Below, one piece after another: positions 35,684 through 44,909 of a DNA stretch of 64,000 bases. The position numbers and the translations under genes were made by a program. The notes beneath the pieces are model-generated. The model was not told the DNA's origin and ran no database searches. It worked only from the letters and a program-made list of their open reading frames with translations. Source of the stretch: CAZWCE01 sp964632505 (GTDB taxonomy: Bacteria > Planctomycetota > Planctomycetia > Pirellulales > Thermoguttaceae); NCBI GenBank assembly GCA_964632505.1, contig CAZWCE010000008.1, positions 124,001-188,000 on the forward strand, read 5' to 3'. The first letter of the stretch is position 1, and every line of letters begins with the position of its first letter.

Positions 35684-36316
35684 ATGTACATTTATGAAGG
35701 TCCCCTCGAAAAGCTGGAACAGGGCGCCAAGATCGCGATTGTGGTGGCGAAGTTCAACGAATCGATCACCGGGAATTTGCTCAAAGGGGCGCTGAATACA
35801 CTCGAACAGTACGGGGTGGATCCCGACGACGTGTCCGTGTGCTGGGCGCCCGGTGCCTTCGAGATTCCCTTGGTGGCCGAACGGCTGGGTAGTTCCGGAG
35901 AATTCGAAGCGATCATCTGTCTCGGCGCGGTCATCAAAGGCGAGACCTCCCACGACGAGCACATCAATCGGGCGGTGAGTCTCTCGCTGATGCGCATCGG
36001 CATCGATCTGAGTCTCCCGGTCATTTTCGGGGTCCTCACGTGCAACACCGTCGAGCAGGCGATCGCCCGGAGTGGGGGAACGCCGCAGTCGCGCGATAAG
36101 GCCGCGCCCGACGCGAAAGCCGGAAACAAGGGTTCCGAGGCGGCCGAAGCGGCGATCCAAATGATCCACCTCCTGGAGCAACTCCCCGAGGCGTCGAGCT
36201 TGGGGCAGGATTTTCTGGAAACGATGATGGCCGGCCCTCTCGGATTGGTCGGCGGCGAGGAGGAGGTCTCCGACGAATCGTTCTTGAACGAGGAATTCGA
36301 CGACGAGGAACCATGA
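35684..36316 (+). CDS. ribH: 6,7-dimethyl-8-ribityllumazine synthase with insert and acidic tail
   Basis: A 210-residue enzyme for the penultimate riboflavin step. Conserved parts are IAIVVAKFNESITGNLL, the APGAFEIP loop, GAVIKGETSHDEHI (with the catalytic His), and FGVLTCNTVEQAIAR. Two departures are seen from the usual 150-160 residues. An insert of about 16 residues separates EQAIARSGG from NKGSEAAEAAIQM, and a 35-residue acidic tail ends in NEEFDDEEP. Lumazine synthases form pentamers or 60-mer shells, and the additions would lie on the surface. An AGGAG site precedes the ATG at 35684; the gap from rho is 43 bases. Confidence 0.94.
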   Translation: MYIYEGPLEKLEQGAKIAIVVAKFNESITGNLLKGALNTLEQYGVDPDDVSVCWAPGAFEIPLVAERLGSSGEFEAIICLGAVIKGETSHDEHINRAVSLSLMRIGIDLSLPVIFGVLTCNTVEQAIARSGGTPQSRDKAAPDAKAGNKGSEAAEAAIQMIHLLEQLPEASSLGQDFLETMMAGPLGLVGGEEEVSDESFLNEEFDDEEP

Positions 36317-36403
36317 CCCCGCCTTTCTCGATGGGGCAAAAACGAATACAATCACCGGAGTTGTTTGCCGTTTTTGCCGTCTTCCGCTTGTTGAGTTCCC
36401 GGT

Positions 36404-36862
36404 ATGCCTGCCAAAAAAACGATCGTCAACCGCACGCTTGCCCGCCGATCGGCCTTCCAGATCCTCTTCGAGGACGACATGAATCCCGGGGCGGCCCCCC
36501 TGCGGACGCGGGAGGTCATCGAGGAGAAGTTCCGTCGCCATGAGGATCTGGCGGAATTTACCAAATCGCTCGTTGCAGGAGTGCGCGCCCACAAGAGCGA
36601 AATCGACTCGAGGATTCAAGCCTGCACCGTGCGATGGACCCTCGCCCGAATGGCCGCCACCGATCGGAACGTGCTCCGGCTGGGAACCTATGAATTGATA
36701 TACACGACCACTCCCGATGCGGTCGTCATCGATCAGGCGGTCGAACTGGCGCGGCAATTCGGCTCGCGCGAGTCGGCGGGGTTCGTCAACGGCATCCTCG
36801 ATCGCATCGCCAAGGAGAAGAACACTCCGGCGAGTGGAGAGGGCGAAAAACCTCCCGAATAA
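36404..36862 (+). CDS. nusB: Transcription antitermination factor NusB
   Basis: A 152-residue all-helical RNA-binding protein. It has the N-terminal NRTLARRSAFQILFEDDM and the C-terminal pair TTPDAVVIDQAVELARQFG and FVNGILDRIAKE, the family's strongest marks. It binds boxA RNA with NusE to keep rRNA transcription going. Its place after ribH is a common bacterial arrangement. The gap from ribH is 87 bases. Confidence 0.95.
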   Translation: MPAKKTIVNRTLARRSAFQILFEDDMNPGAAPLRTREVIEEKFRRHEDLAEFTKSLVAGVRAHKSEIDSRIQACTVRWTLARMAATDRNVLRLGTYELIYTTTPDAVVIDQAVELARQFGSRESAGFVNGILDRIAKEKNTPASGEGEKPPE

Positions 36863-36928
36863 GCGAAACGGGGAATTCGACGCTCCGGCACGTCTCCAAG
36901 CCATCTCAACTGCAGTCAAAGAACCATC

Positions 36929-37846
36929 ATGGGCATATTCGACAAACTCAAGCAGGGTCTGCAGAAGACCAATCGCCTGCTGAATACCGATATCCGAGAC
37001 CTTTTCAAACAGGAGGGGCGCCTCGTCGACGACGATTTTCTCGACGAACTGTTCGAGGCGCTCATCAAGACCGACATGGGGGTGCAGGCCGCCCAGGAGA
37101 CGGTCGATACGATCCGCAAGGATTTTCGAGGCCGCGTCGTCTCGCTCGAGGAAGTGCTTTCGCTGATCAAACGGAATCTCAAGGAGTTGTTGGAGCAACC
37201 TGCTTACCCGATCGATTTGGCCGAGAGCGGGCCGACGGTCGTCATGGTCTGCGGTGTGAACGGTTGCGGGAAGACGACTTCGATCGCGAAGCTGACGCAC
37301 CAGTTCATCTCCGAGGGAAAGAAGGTGGTGCTGGGGGCGGCCGATACGTTCCGCGCCGCGGCGGTCGATCAGCTCAAGGTCTGGTCGGAGCGCATCGGGG
37401 CGGAGATCGTCACCGGCGCGCACAAGAGCGACCCGGCGAGCGTGGCCCACCGTGCCGTCGCCCGGGCGCTGGAAATCGAGGCCGACATCTGCATGATCGA
37501 CACCGCCGGACGTCTCCAGACGCAGAAGAATCTCATGCAGGAGTTGGAAAAAATCCACCGGGTGATCGGCAAGCAGATCGAAAAAGCGCCGCACGAAGTG
37601 ATTCTCGTTCTCGACGCGACGACCGGTCAGAACGGCATCAGCCAAGCGAGGCATTTCACCGAAACGGTCCACTGTACGGGGATCTTTCTGGCGAAACTCG
37701 ACGGCACGGCCAAGGGAGGCGTCGTCGTGGCGATTCGACGGCAGATCGGGCTGCCCGTCAAGTACGTCGGCGTCGGAGAAAAGGCGGAGGACATCGCGCT
37801 GTTCGAGCCCGAACCGTTCGTCGATGCCATGTTCCAAAACTTCTAG
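36929..37846 (+). CDS. ftsY: Signal recognition particle receptor FtsY
   Basis: A 305-residue GTPase with N and G domains only. The acidic A domain found in Escherichia coli is absent, as in many bacteria. G1 is GVNGCGKTTSIAKL, G2 includes DTFRAAAVDQL, G3 is IDTAGRLQTQKNLMQEL, and G4 is TKLDGTAKGG-like (here AKLDGTAKGG). It docks the SRP-ribosome complex at the membrane, which links it to the yidC gene elsewhere in this window. It follows nusB by 66 bases and is followed by a small conserved gene. Confidence 0.96.
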   Translation: MGIFDKLKQGLQKTNRLLNTDIRDLFKQEGRLVDDDFLDELFEALIKTDMGVQAAQETVDTIRKDFRGRVVSLEEVLSLIKRNLKELLEQPAYPIDLAESGPTVVMVCGVNGCGKTTSIAKLTHQFISEGKKVVLGAADTFRAAAVDQLKVWSERIGAEIVTGAHKSDPASVAHRAVARALEIEADICMIDTAGRLQTQKNLMQELEKIHRVIGKQIEKAPHEVILVLDATTGQNGISQARHFTETVHCTGIFLAKLDGTAKGGVVVAIRRQIGLPVKYVGVGEKAEDIALFEPEPFVDAMFQNF

Positions 37847-37900
37847 CTTCGTTTCGAAGGAGGCTCGATTCTTCGAGCTTTTCCTTCGAGCATCATCGCC

Positions 37901-38170
37901 ATGTTGCACCTGGATCTGTTCGAAGAGCTGCTCGAAGCGGCCCGGGCAAGCGGTTACCGGGTTCGCTCGGAATGGCTCTCCGGACAAGGGGGCGGCGCCT
38001 GTCGGGTTCGCGGCGAGAAGCAACTCTTCGTCGATCTCTCGCTCCCGCTGGAAGATCGCCTGGAGGTGTTGCTTCACGATTTGGCCGAAGATTCGCGGAT
38101 GCACGCACAGAAGCTCTCGCCGGAATTGAGGCGCTTTCTGGAAGCCCCCCACCTCTTTCCCGAGAGGTAG
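37901..38170 (+). CDS. Small conserved hypothetical protein
   Basis: An 89-residue protein following ftsY by 54 bases on the same strand. It has a compact alpha/beta pattern: a helix (LDLFEELLEAARASGYRVRS), a Gly-rich turn with Cys (GQGGGACRVRGEKQLFVDL), then a helix (PLEDRLEVLLHDLAED). No membrane segment is present. The SGQGGGACRV region could bind a cofactor or metal, but this is inference. It probably shares the rho-ribH-nusB-ftsY transcript. Confidence 0.65.
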   Translation: MLHLDLFEELLEAARASGYRVRSEWLSGQGGGACRVRGEKQLFVDLSLPLEDRLEVLLHDLAEDSRMHAQKLSPELRRFLEAPHLFPER

Positions 38171-38195
38171 ATCTCTTCGTTGTCCCCGCCGACTT

Positions 38196-40406
38196 TCATG
38201 GATTCGGCAGGTTTTCGAGTCGTTCTTCGACTTGCGGCACGAGGGGGCTGCCGGGGTAGTCGACGAGGATCGACTGCAACAGCGCCCGGGCCCGATCGAG
38301 GCGGTCGTCGGCGAATTCGGCCTCGGCGGCCACCAGCAGGATCTGGTCGGCGAAGGGGGAGTCGGCGTCGATCGTCAGGAGTCGTTCCGCCATCGCCGAA
38401 GCCTGCCGGTAGTGTCCGACGCCTTTCCAGTACTTCGCGAAGAGGAGCCAGAAATCGCCCGCCAGAAGACTTTCGGGGAACGCGTCCCGCCACTGCCGCA
38501 GAACCGCGACGGCGCGCGGTTGGTTTCCGTCGCGCAAAAAACCTTCGGCGGATCGACTGAGCGATCCTTCCCGGGCGGTCCGCTGTACGAAGGAACGGTT
38601 TTCGGGTTGCAGCTCCGCCGCCCGACGGTAGGCTTCCCGAGCCTTTTCGCCGTTTCCGGAAGCGGCTTCGAAGTCGCCGAGAATCCGTTGCAGCAAGGAA
38701 GCGGTTCGTCCCGAAGCGTTCTCCGGAAGCACTTTCTCGGCCGATTCCAGAAGCATCTTCCCGACCGAGCGATCGAGCAGGTCGGTGACGGCGATGTCGG
38801 CGGCATGTCCCAGGCACTGAGCGGCTGGGGTTCCTTGAGCGATCTTTCGAGCCGCCCCGTGCCAGATCTGCCCGGCACTTCGGGGATCGAGCAAATGGTC
38901 CCGGGCGACCGGAGCGGTCGATTCGGCGATGGCGAACAGGGCTTCCTTTTCTTTCGCCGCGGAGGTCTCCGCCACGGCCACTTTCCCCAAGGCGACGATT
39001 CTTTGCTGCACTGCCTCGATGTTTGCCCGCCGTTGTTCCTTCTGCGCTTCGGTTTCATCCGACTTCGCCTCCGCGGCAAGCCGGTCCCACCGGTATTGCC
39101 AAACACGGACCAGTTGCAGAAGCGAGGGGGCATCGAGCTTCGCCGGATCGTAGGTTTCCAGGATCGGAAGATAGGTGTCCAGATCGTGGAGCCTTTCCTT
39201 CTCGATATTTCGCGGCAGATACGGCGGAGCGACGCGGATGCGATTGCTCGCGCGGTAGGTGTTGCCGAGGCGTGTTGCTTCGAGCGTGACGGTGTAGAGG
39301 CCCGGTCGCAGATAGACGTGAACCGGTTCGGCCCGGTCGCTGGTTTGCCCGTCGCCGAAATGCCACTTCACCCGGCCACCGCTCCGTAGGGCCGATGGTG
39401 AACGATGGATCATTTGGACGCCGACCAGATGGTCGGGATTGTCGGGAAGCGGAACATCGCCTTCGATCTCGAAAAGGAAGTCGGGCGTGAGAGGTTCATC
39501 GGCCAACAGGATCGGACCGGGGAGGACGTCGGCGATCGCTCCGGCCCCGAACGCTTCCGGAGGAATAACTTCCGGCTTCGGTTTCTTCCCTTGATTGTCG
39601 GGCATGACCCAGGCGGCGAGCATCGTGGCCCGGTTGCTCGAGGCGGCGTGATGGTATTCGAAATCGTGATCGCCGGCGGAGAGGGAGAGGGTTTTCATTT
39701 TCTCGGGATCGGCCCTCCGAGCAGGGCCGTGTCGTCCGGGCGCGGCGACGATCGTCTCGTCGTCGATGCGAAGAAAGCTGCAATCCTGGCTGGCGGTGAA
39801 GAAGCCGTACTTCCCGGGCTGCTTCACGCGCAGCGTTCCGGTGTAGCGGCTCAAAAAGGGTGCCGGCTCCAGAGCGAATGGGTTTCGGCTCTGGTGGACG
39901 CCGGAAACGTAATCGGCTCCGATCGGTTCGGCTTTCTCGAAAGCGTCGCGTACCGAATCGAAATCGTCGAGGTTGCAGGCGACCCAGCGACGGGTTTCGA
40001 GCAGAAGTCCCGGGGCTTTTTGCCAGGCGGGCACGGTAGGAAGCGGATGATCGCCCCCGAACAGGAGGACGTACTGTCGGGTTTCGCCGTTCGGCCGAAA
40101 TGCCAAACGGCAGTAGTCGCCGGGGCCAATTTGCAGGATGCGCGTCGGCACCGCCGTTCGCTTCCGGTCGGTTGCCGCGACGACGTTCTTCCGCTCCGGA
40201 TCGATCCATCCCTGATGATAGAAAGGCACCACGACGACCGCCTTCGAGCTTTCCTCGGAAGAGAGTGATACCTTCCGCATGGCGGGAAAGGCGACCCCGT
40301 CGAGTTCGAAATTTTCGGCCGCGGGGGCGAACGAAAGTGGGTTCGCCGCCAGCAAAACCGCCAGAAGCGGCATTTTTGTTGCGATCGAAAAGAATCTCGT
40401 CATCAT
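38196..40406 (-). CDS. Secreted PA14-like/PKD/TPR-like protein
   Basis: A 736-residue exported protein with an N-terminal signal peptide (KMPLLAVLLAANPLSFAPAA). Residues about 170-260 contain a PA14-like beta domain (YTGTLRVKQPGKYGFFTASQ, DDETIVAAPG). A PKD domain follows near 315-385, with the motif VKWHFGDGQTSDRAEPVHVY and the GLYTVTLEATR strand. The C-terminal 300 residues are helical with TPR-like pairs (for example NGEKAREAYRRAAELQPENR). Such proteins bind carbohydrate or other proteins at the cell surface. The first of two tandem ATGs (40406) has GGAGG five bases before it. It is divergent from the MoxR gene. Confidence 0.82.
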   Translation of the reverse strand: MMTRFFSIATKMPLLAVLLAANPLSFAPAAENFELDGVAFPAMRKVSLSSEESSKAVVVVPFYHQGWIDPERKNVVAATDRKRTAVPTRILQIGPGDYCRLAFRPNGETRQYVLLFGGDHPLPTVPAWQKAPGLLLETRRWVACNLDDFDSVRDAFEKAEPIGADYVSGVHQSRNPFALEPAPFLSRYTGTLRVKQPGKYGFFTASQDCSFLRIDDETIVAAPGRHGPARRADPEKMKTLSLSAGDHDFEYHHAASSNRATMLAAWVMPDNQGKKPKPEVIPPEAFGAGAIADVLPGPILLADEPLTPDFLFEIEGDVPLPDNPDHLVGVQMIHRSPSALRSGGRVKWHFGDGQTSDRAEPVHVYLRPGLYTVTLEATRLGNTYRASNRIRVAPPYLPRNIEKERLHDLDTYLPILETYDPAKLDAPSLLQLVRVWQYRWDRLAAEAKSDETEAQKEQRRANIEAVQQRIVALGKVAVAETSAAKEKEALFAIAESTAPVARDHLLDPRSAGQIWHGAARKIAQGTPAAQCLGHAADIAVTDLLDRSVGKMLLESAEKVLPENASGRTASLLQRILGDFEAASGNGEKAREAYRRAAELQPENRSFVQRTAREGSLSRSAEGFLRDGNQPRAVAVLRQWRDAFPESLLAGDFWLLFAKYWKGVGHYRQASAMAERLLTIDADSPFADQILLVAAEAEFADDRLDRARALLQSILVDYPGSPLVPQVEERLENLPNP

Positions 40407-40661
40407 GATGGCCTCCAGGGGGAATGGTGAAAACATCGGTTGCGGGCGCCCCCGTCATGCATTACCTTTACATTAGGGTGTCGGCGACAGCTTCCTTCCG
40501 TCTCCATCTTGTGGGGAATGGGGTTGAAACAAGCCGTCTCATTATCCCATCGCGTTTGTGAATGATTATGCGCTTTTTCCGCGGAAGTGTCACCAGGACT
40601 TCGGGAAAATCCATTTTTCGGCCATGGCCGATGCCGACCTTGCAAGCAGGAGCATGATGTG

Positions 40662-42020
40662 ATGACCACGCAATCGACCAGCGGCGGCAGTCAGAAACCG
40701 GAGGAGATCGTCCGCCGGGTCACCCAGGCGCGCAAGCTCCTTCTCAAGGAGGTGCATAAGGTCATCATCGGTCAGGATGAGATGATCGAGCAGATGCTGG
40801 TCTGTATCTTCGCCCGCGGCCATTGTTTGACGATCGGCGTTCCGGGACTGGCGAAGACACTGACCGTTTCGACCCTGGCCGAAGCACTCGCGATGGACTT
40901 TTCCCGCATCCAGTTCACGCCGGATTTGATGCCCAGCGACATCACCGGCACCGAGATCATCGACAGCGATCCGGCGACCGGAGAGCGGAGTTTTCGGTTC
41001 ATCAAGGGGCCGGTTTTCGCCAATATCGTCTTGGCCGACGAGATCAACCGGACCCCGCCCAAGACGCAGGCCGCTCTGCTTCAGGCGATGCAGGAATATG
41101 AGGTGACCTCCTCGGGCAAGACGTACGCGCTGGAGCCGCCGTTTTTCGTCATGGCGACGCAGAACCCGATCGAGCAGGAAGGGACCTATCCACTTCCGGA
41201 GGCCCAGCTCGACCGATTCATGCTCTCGATCCACATCGGTTATCCCAGCCGGGAAGAGGAGCGTGAGATCGTCCACGCGACGACCCAAACAATCCGCCGG
41301 AAGATCGAGCCGGTCCTTCAGTCGCGGGATATTTTGAAAATCCAGCAGTTGGTTCGCCAAGTTCCCGTTTCCGACCACATGGTCGATTACGCGGTCGACC
41401 TGGTCCGGGCGACGCGTCCCAAGGAGGAGGATAGCCCGGACTTCGTCAAGAACTGGCTCGCTTGGGGAGCGGGGCCCCGAGCGGCGCAGAATTTGATTCT
41501 CGGCGCGAAAGCCCGAGCGATTCTCAACGGTCGTTTCACGGTCAGTAGTGAGGACATCCGGAAAATGGCCTACCCCGTGCTTCGGCATCGTCTCTTCACG
41601 AACTTCAACGCCGACGCCGAAGGGATCGACGTGGATGAGGTGATCGCGCGCATTCTAGAGTCGATTCAGGAACCGGACCACGGCGACCCGGTTGCGGCGG
41701 AGTCGCGTCGCCGGAAAGAGGCGAAGAACGAGATGCTGCGGAAAGTCGCGCACGATTTGAAGAAGTCGAAGCAGGAGGCGAAACAGGAGTCGACTCGACG
41801 GGAGCAGTCCGAGAAGAAATCCTCGTCCCCGGAAGAGAAGCCACCAACGAAATCGGAAGGCGGCAAGTCGGAAAATGAGGAAGAGAAAACCTCGGAGAAG
41901 ACCGAACCGCCGCCGTCGAAGGGAGGCCCGCCGAAAATCGAGATTCCGGATCCCGATGCCGATTCTCCTTCCAAGCGACCGGAGATGCCGCCGAAGATCG
42001 ATCCGTTCCGGCGCCGCTGA
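40662..42020 (+). CDS. MoxR-family AAA+ ATPase with charged C-terminal extension
   Basis: A 452-residue AAA+ protein. Walker A is GVPGLAKT, Walker B is LADEINRTPPKTQ, and the sensor region is ATQNPIEQEGTYPLPEAQLDRF; all are intact. The family core ends near residue 340. A highly charged tail of about 110 residues (Lys, Glu, Ser, Pro) follows, which is unusual. MoxR proteins act as chaperones with a vWA-domain partner. No vWA or DUF58 gene is adjacent, so the partner is elsewhere. The ATG at 40662 has GCAGGAG nine bases upstream. Confidence 0.92.
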   Translation: MTTQSTSGGSQKPEEIVRRVTQARKLLLKEVHKVIIGQDEMIEQMLVCIFARGHCLTIGVPGLAKTLTVSTLAEALAMDFSRIQFTPDLMPSDITGTEIIDSDPATGERSFRFIKGPVFANIVLADEINRTPPKTQAALLQAMQEYEVTSSGKTYALEPPFFVMATQNPIEQEGTYPLPEAQLDRFMLSIHIGYPSREEEREIVHATTQTIRRKIEPVLQSRDILKIQQLVRQVPVSDHMVDYAVDLVRATRPKEEDSPDFVKNWLAWGAGPRAAQNLILGAKARAILNGRFTVSSEDIRKMAYPVLRHRLFTNFNADAEGIDVDEVIARILESIQEPDHGDPVAAESRRRKEAKNEMLRKVAHDLKKSKQEAKQESTRREQSEKKSSSPEEKPPTKSEGGKSENEEEKTSEKTEPPPSKGGPPKIEIPDPDADSPSKRPEMPPKIDPFRRR

Positions 42021-42131
42021 ATGATTCTTCTCTTTGCGTAAATGCTTCACCCAAAAAGGGATAGGGTGTTTTCTTCGGCCCTCTCCACGTTGCGGCGGGC
42101 AGATCCGTTTCTCGGAAGCGGCCCGGGGGAG

Positions 42132-42161
42132 TGGACATCGGTCAAATCAATCGTCTATAAT
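42132..42161 (+). promoter_or_regulatory. Predicted promoter of the TIM-barrel isomerase gene
   Basis: TGGACA is followed after 18 bases by a perfect TATAAT. The start would be near 42168, about 110 bases before the ATG. Confidence 0.5.
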
Positions 42162-42277
42162 GATGGTTCAAGCAGTCCGTTATTCTCGGGCTGATCAGGA
42201 ATGACTCCCCCGTCGGCGCACGGCGAGGCGGGGTACTCTTTTTTCGCATCAACCCTCTAAGGACCACGGAACGATCC

Positions 42278-43291
42278 ATGAGCAAACCACCTACCGTCAT
42301 CCTGTCGGGATTTGCCGACGAATCGGCGAACAATAAGCTGGCCATCGAACAGTTTGCCGCCTTCGCGGCCTTGGGCCTCCAGTATTACAGCATCCGGTTC
42401 ATCGATGTCGGCGACGGCATCAAGAACGTCATGAAGCTCACCAAGTCGGAGATCCAGAAGGTTCGCCAACTACAGGACGAATACGGGCTGAACGTCTCTT
42501 CGATCGGCTCTCCGATCGGGAAGGTCAAACTGGAAGATGTCGATGACGGCACCAAGAATGCCTACGTCCCGTTCGAGAAGTATCTCGAAAACGACGTGAA
42601 GCGGGCCTGCGAGATCGCCCACGCTTTCGAGACGAAACTGATCCGCGGTTTCTCATTCTACCACCCCAAGGGCGAAGACCCGGAGAAATATCTTTCGAAG
42701 GTGGTCGATCAACTGGGGCAGATTGCCGAGACCTGTCATCGGAGCGATCTGACGTTCGGTCTCGAGGTGGAGGCGAATCTCGTCGGTCAGAACGGTAAGC
42801 TCCTGGCCGAGATTTTTCGCCAAGTGAATCATCCGGCGATGGTGCTGATTTTCGACGGGGCGAACCTCATCATGCAGGGGTACGATACCCTGGAAATCTT
42901 CGAGCATTACGAAGCGATGAAGCCGGGCCTCGGCTGGCTGCATATCAAGGATTACATGAACCCCAACCGCAAGGAGAAGGGTGGCCATGTGGACGAGGAC
43001 AAGATGGCGGGGTTCGTGCCGTGCGACCGGGGTTACACCGGTCACGAGGCGATCTTCCGCGATTTCGCCACGATGATCCCCTCGCTGGAAGAAAACCTTC
43101 AAAGCCGTGGGATTCCCGGCGTTTTTCTCGATCTCGAGCCGCACGTCAAGGGCGGGGGGCAATTCGGCGGCTTCAGCGGGCCCGACGGAATGGGCGTGGC
43201 CATGCGGTCGCTTTGCAAGACACTCGATTACGTCGGCATCGATTACCACTTGCGCGATTTCGACGATGTCAAGGCGGCACGCGGTTTCTGA
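42278..43291 (+). CDS. Sugar phosphate isomerase/epimerase family (AP endonuclease 2 type TIM barrel)
   Basis: A 337-residue TIM-barrel protein. The likely metal ligands are carried by FGLEVEANLVGQ, ILFDGANL-like LIFDGANLIMQG, the GWLHIKDY motif and VFLDLEPHV. The barrel opens with ILSGFADESANNKLAIEQF. Family members isomerise or epimerise sugars or act on sugar derivatives; the substrate here is unknown. No signal peptide is present. It is followed by a secreted PQQ-propeller protein after 85 bases, possibly on one transcript, and the pair suggests a carbohydrate-related role. Confidence 0.88.
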   Translation: MSKPPTVILSGFADESANNKLAIEQFAAFAALGLQYYSIRFIDVGDGIKNVMKLTKSEIQKVRQLQDEYGLNVSSIGSPIGKVKLEDVDDGTKNAYVPFEKYLENDVKRACEIAHAFETKLIRGFSFYHPKGEDPEKYLSKVVDQLGQIAETCHRSDLTFGLEVEANLVGQNGKLLAEIFRQVNHPAMVLIFDGANLIMQGYDTLEIFEHYEAMKPGLGWLHIKDYMNPNRKEKGGHVDEDKMAGFVPCDRGYTGHEAIFRDFATMIPSLEENLQSRGIPGVFLDLEPHVKGGGQFGGFSGPDGMGVAMRSLCKTLDYVGIDYHLRDFDDVKAARGF

Positions 43292-43376
43292 GGAAGAACC
43301 GTTTCCATAATCATTCGAGCATCTTTCCCCCTGGTTCCGACGACCAGCAACTTTGCAACACATGGGAGAACACAGC

Positions 43377-44657
43377 ATGAAACGCAAGCTTATCACTTTG
43401 ACGGCCCTGGCGGCTTTACTGACCTGGAACGCCGCTTCGGCGCTCGCGGCCGACTGGCCGATGTTTCACGGCCTCGACGGCGAGAACAAGTCGGCCGAGA
43501 CCGGGCTTCTGGAAGCATGGCCCGAGGGCGGTCCCGAATTGCTCTGGACGGCATCTGGGCTCGGCGGCGGTTACTCGGGCGTTTCCGTGGCCGACGGTTT
43601 GATTTACACCACCGGCAACGTGGACGAAAAATCGATGGTCTTCGCCCTGAATCTCGAAGGTGAAAAGGTGTGGACCTATGCGAACGGCCCTTCGTGGGAC
43701 AAGTCGTATGAAGGGACTCGCTCGACGCCGACCATCGACGGAAATCGGCTCTACGACCTGACGCCGATCGGCAACTTGGCTTGTCTCGACGCGAAAAGCG
43801 GCAAGAAGATTTGGACCCGGAACATCCTCGACGATTTCGGCGGCAAGCCGCCGCAGTGGGCCCTGGCCGAGTCGGTGTTGATCGACGGAGAGAAGGCAAT
43901 CTGCTGCCCGGGCGGTGAAGAGGCGAGTGTGGTGGCCCTCGACAAGATGACCGGCGAGACGATCTGGACGACTCCCTCGACCGGACATCTGGCCGGCTAC
44001 GCCACCGCGATCATCTTCGAGCAAGACGGGCTCCGCATTCTGGCGACGATGACCGCCAAAGGGCTCCTGGGCGTGAACGCCGATACCGGCGAGAAGCTCT
44101 TCTTCTTCGAGCATCCGACGAAATACGACGTGACGGCCACCATGCCGATCTATCACGACGGCCGTTTGGTCATCAGCTCCGGTTACGGCACCACCGGCAC
44201 CACGCAGGTGAAGGTGACCGTCGACGGCGACGACGCCTCGGTGAGCCAGGTCTGGAACTCCCGCGAGTTGGACAACCACCACGGCGGCATCATCTTGCAC
44301 GAAGGATACCTGTACGGTTCCTCCCACGGGTTCAACCGGCCGGGCAAATGGATCGTCCTCGACTGGGAGACCGGCGAGTTGCAGTACATCGGCGAGGGAC
44401 TCCCGCGACTCGACAACCCCGATCGCGACGATAATGCCAAGGGATCGGCGACCTACGCCGAAGGCAACTTCTACTTCATGACCGAGAAGGGACGCGTGGC
44501 CCTGATGGAGGCGAACCCCGAGGGATTCAACATCATCAGCATGTTCAACCTCCCGGAAGGCGGCGAGGGGCCCACCTGGGCGCACCCGGTCATCAGTAAC
44601 GGTCGGCTCTATCTCCGCCACGGCGAATTCCTCTACTGCTATGATATCGCCGAGTGA
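43377..44657 (+). CDS. Secreted PQQ-binding-like beta-propeller protein
   Basis: A 426-residue exported protein. The signal peptide is KLITLTALAALLTWNAASALA (cleavage after about residue 25). The rest is made of beta-propeller blades of the quinoprotein type, each with a G-x-x-W or similar closure (ALNLEGEKVWTYANG, CLDAKSGKKIWTRNI, ALDKMTGETIWTTPS). It lacks a recognisable PQQ-ligand set, so it may be structural or ligand-binding rather than a dehydrogenase. Such proteins are abundant in planctomycetes. GGGAGAA precedes the ATG. A strong terminator follows. Confidence 0.9.
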   Translation: MKRKLITLTALAALLTWNAASALAADWPMFHGLDGENKSAETGLLEAWPEGGPELLWTASGLGGGYSGVSVADGLIYTTGNVDEKSMVFALNLEGEKVWTYANGPSWDKSYEGTRSTPTIDGNRLYDLTPIGNLACLDAKSGKKIWTRNILDDFGGKPPQWALAESVLIDGEKAICCPGGEEASVVALDKMTGETIWTTPSTGHLAGYATAIIFEQDGLRILATMTAKGLLGVNADTGEKLFFFEHPTKYDVTATMPIYHDGRLVISSGYGTTGTTQVKVTVDGDDASVSQVWNSRELDNHHGGIILHEGYLYGSSHGFNRPGKWIVLDWETGELQYIGEGLPRLDNPDRDDNAKGSATYAEGNFYFMTEKGRVALMEANPEGFNIISMFNLPEGGEGPTWAHPVISNGRLYLRHGEFLYCYDIAE

Positions 44658-44691
44658 GTGCTCGGAGTCCCATTCCCGCATCGCGCTTCTG

Positions 44692-44731
44692 GAGAGAACT
44701 TCCCCGTGAGGGAGGTTCTCTCATTTTTTTT
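44692..44731 (+). terminator. Intrinsic terminator after the PQQ-propeller gene
   Basis: An eight-pair stem (GAGAGAAC against GTTCTCTC), extended by TCCC/GGGA, is followed by a run of eight T. It lies 35 bases after the stop. Confidence 0.85.
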
Positions 44732-44909
44732 AGATCCGCGGGTTTCGATTCTCCGGACCGACCTCTTCCTTTCCTTTCCGCCACCAGTGGCTACAATGAG
44801 AAAAAAGCGACAAAAGGGCGATGGGCTTTCTAGCGAGATCAGGAAATTCTCGCGGTGAAGGCGAGACGATCCTCAAGCACCGATAGAATGACTGAAAGGA
44901 TGATGTTCC

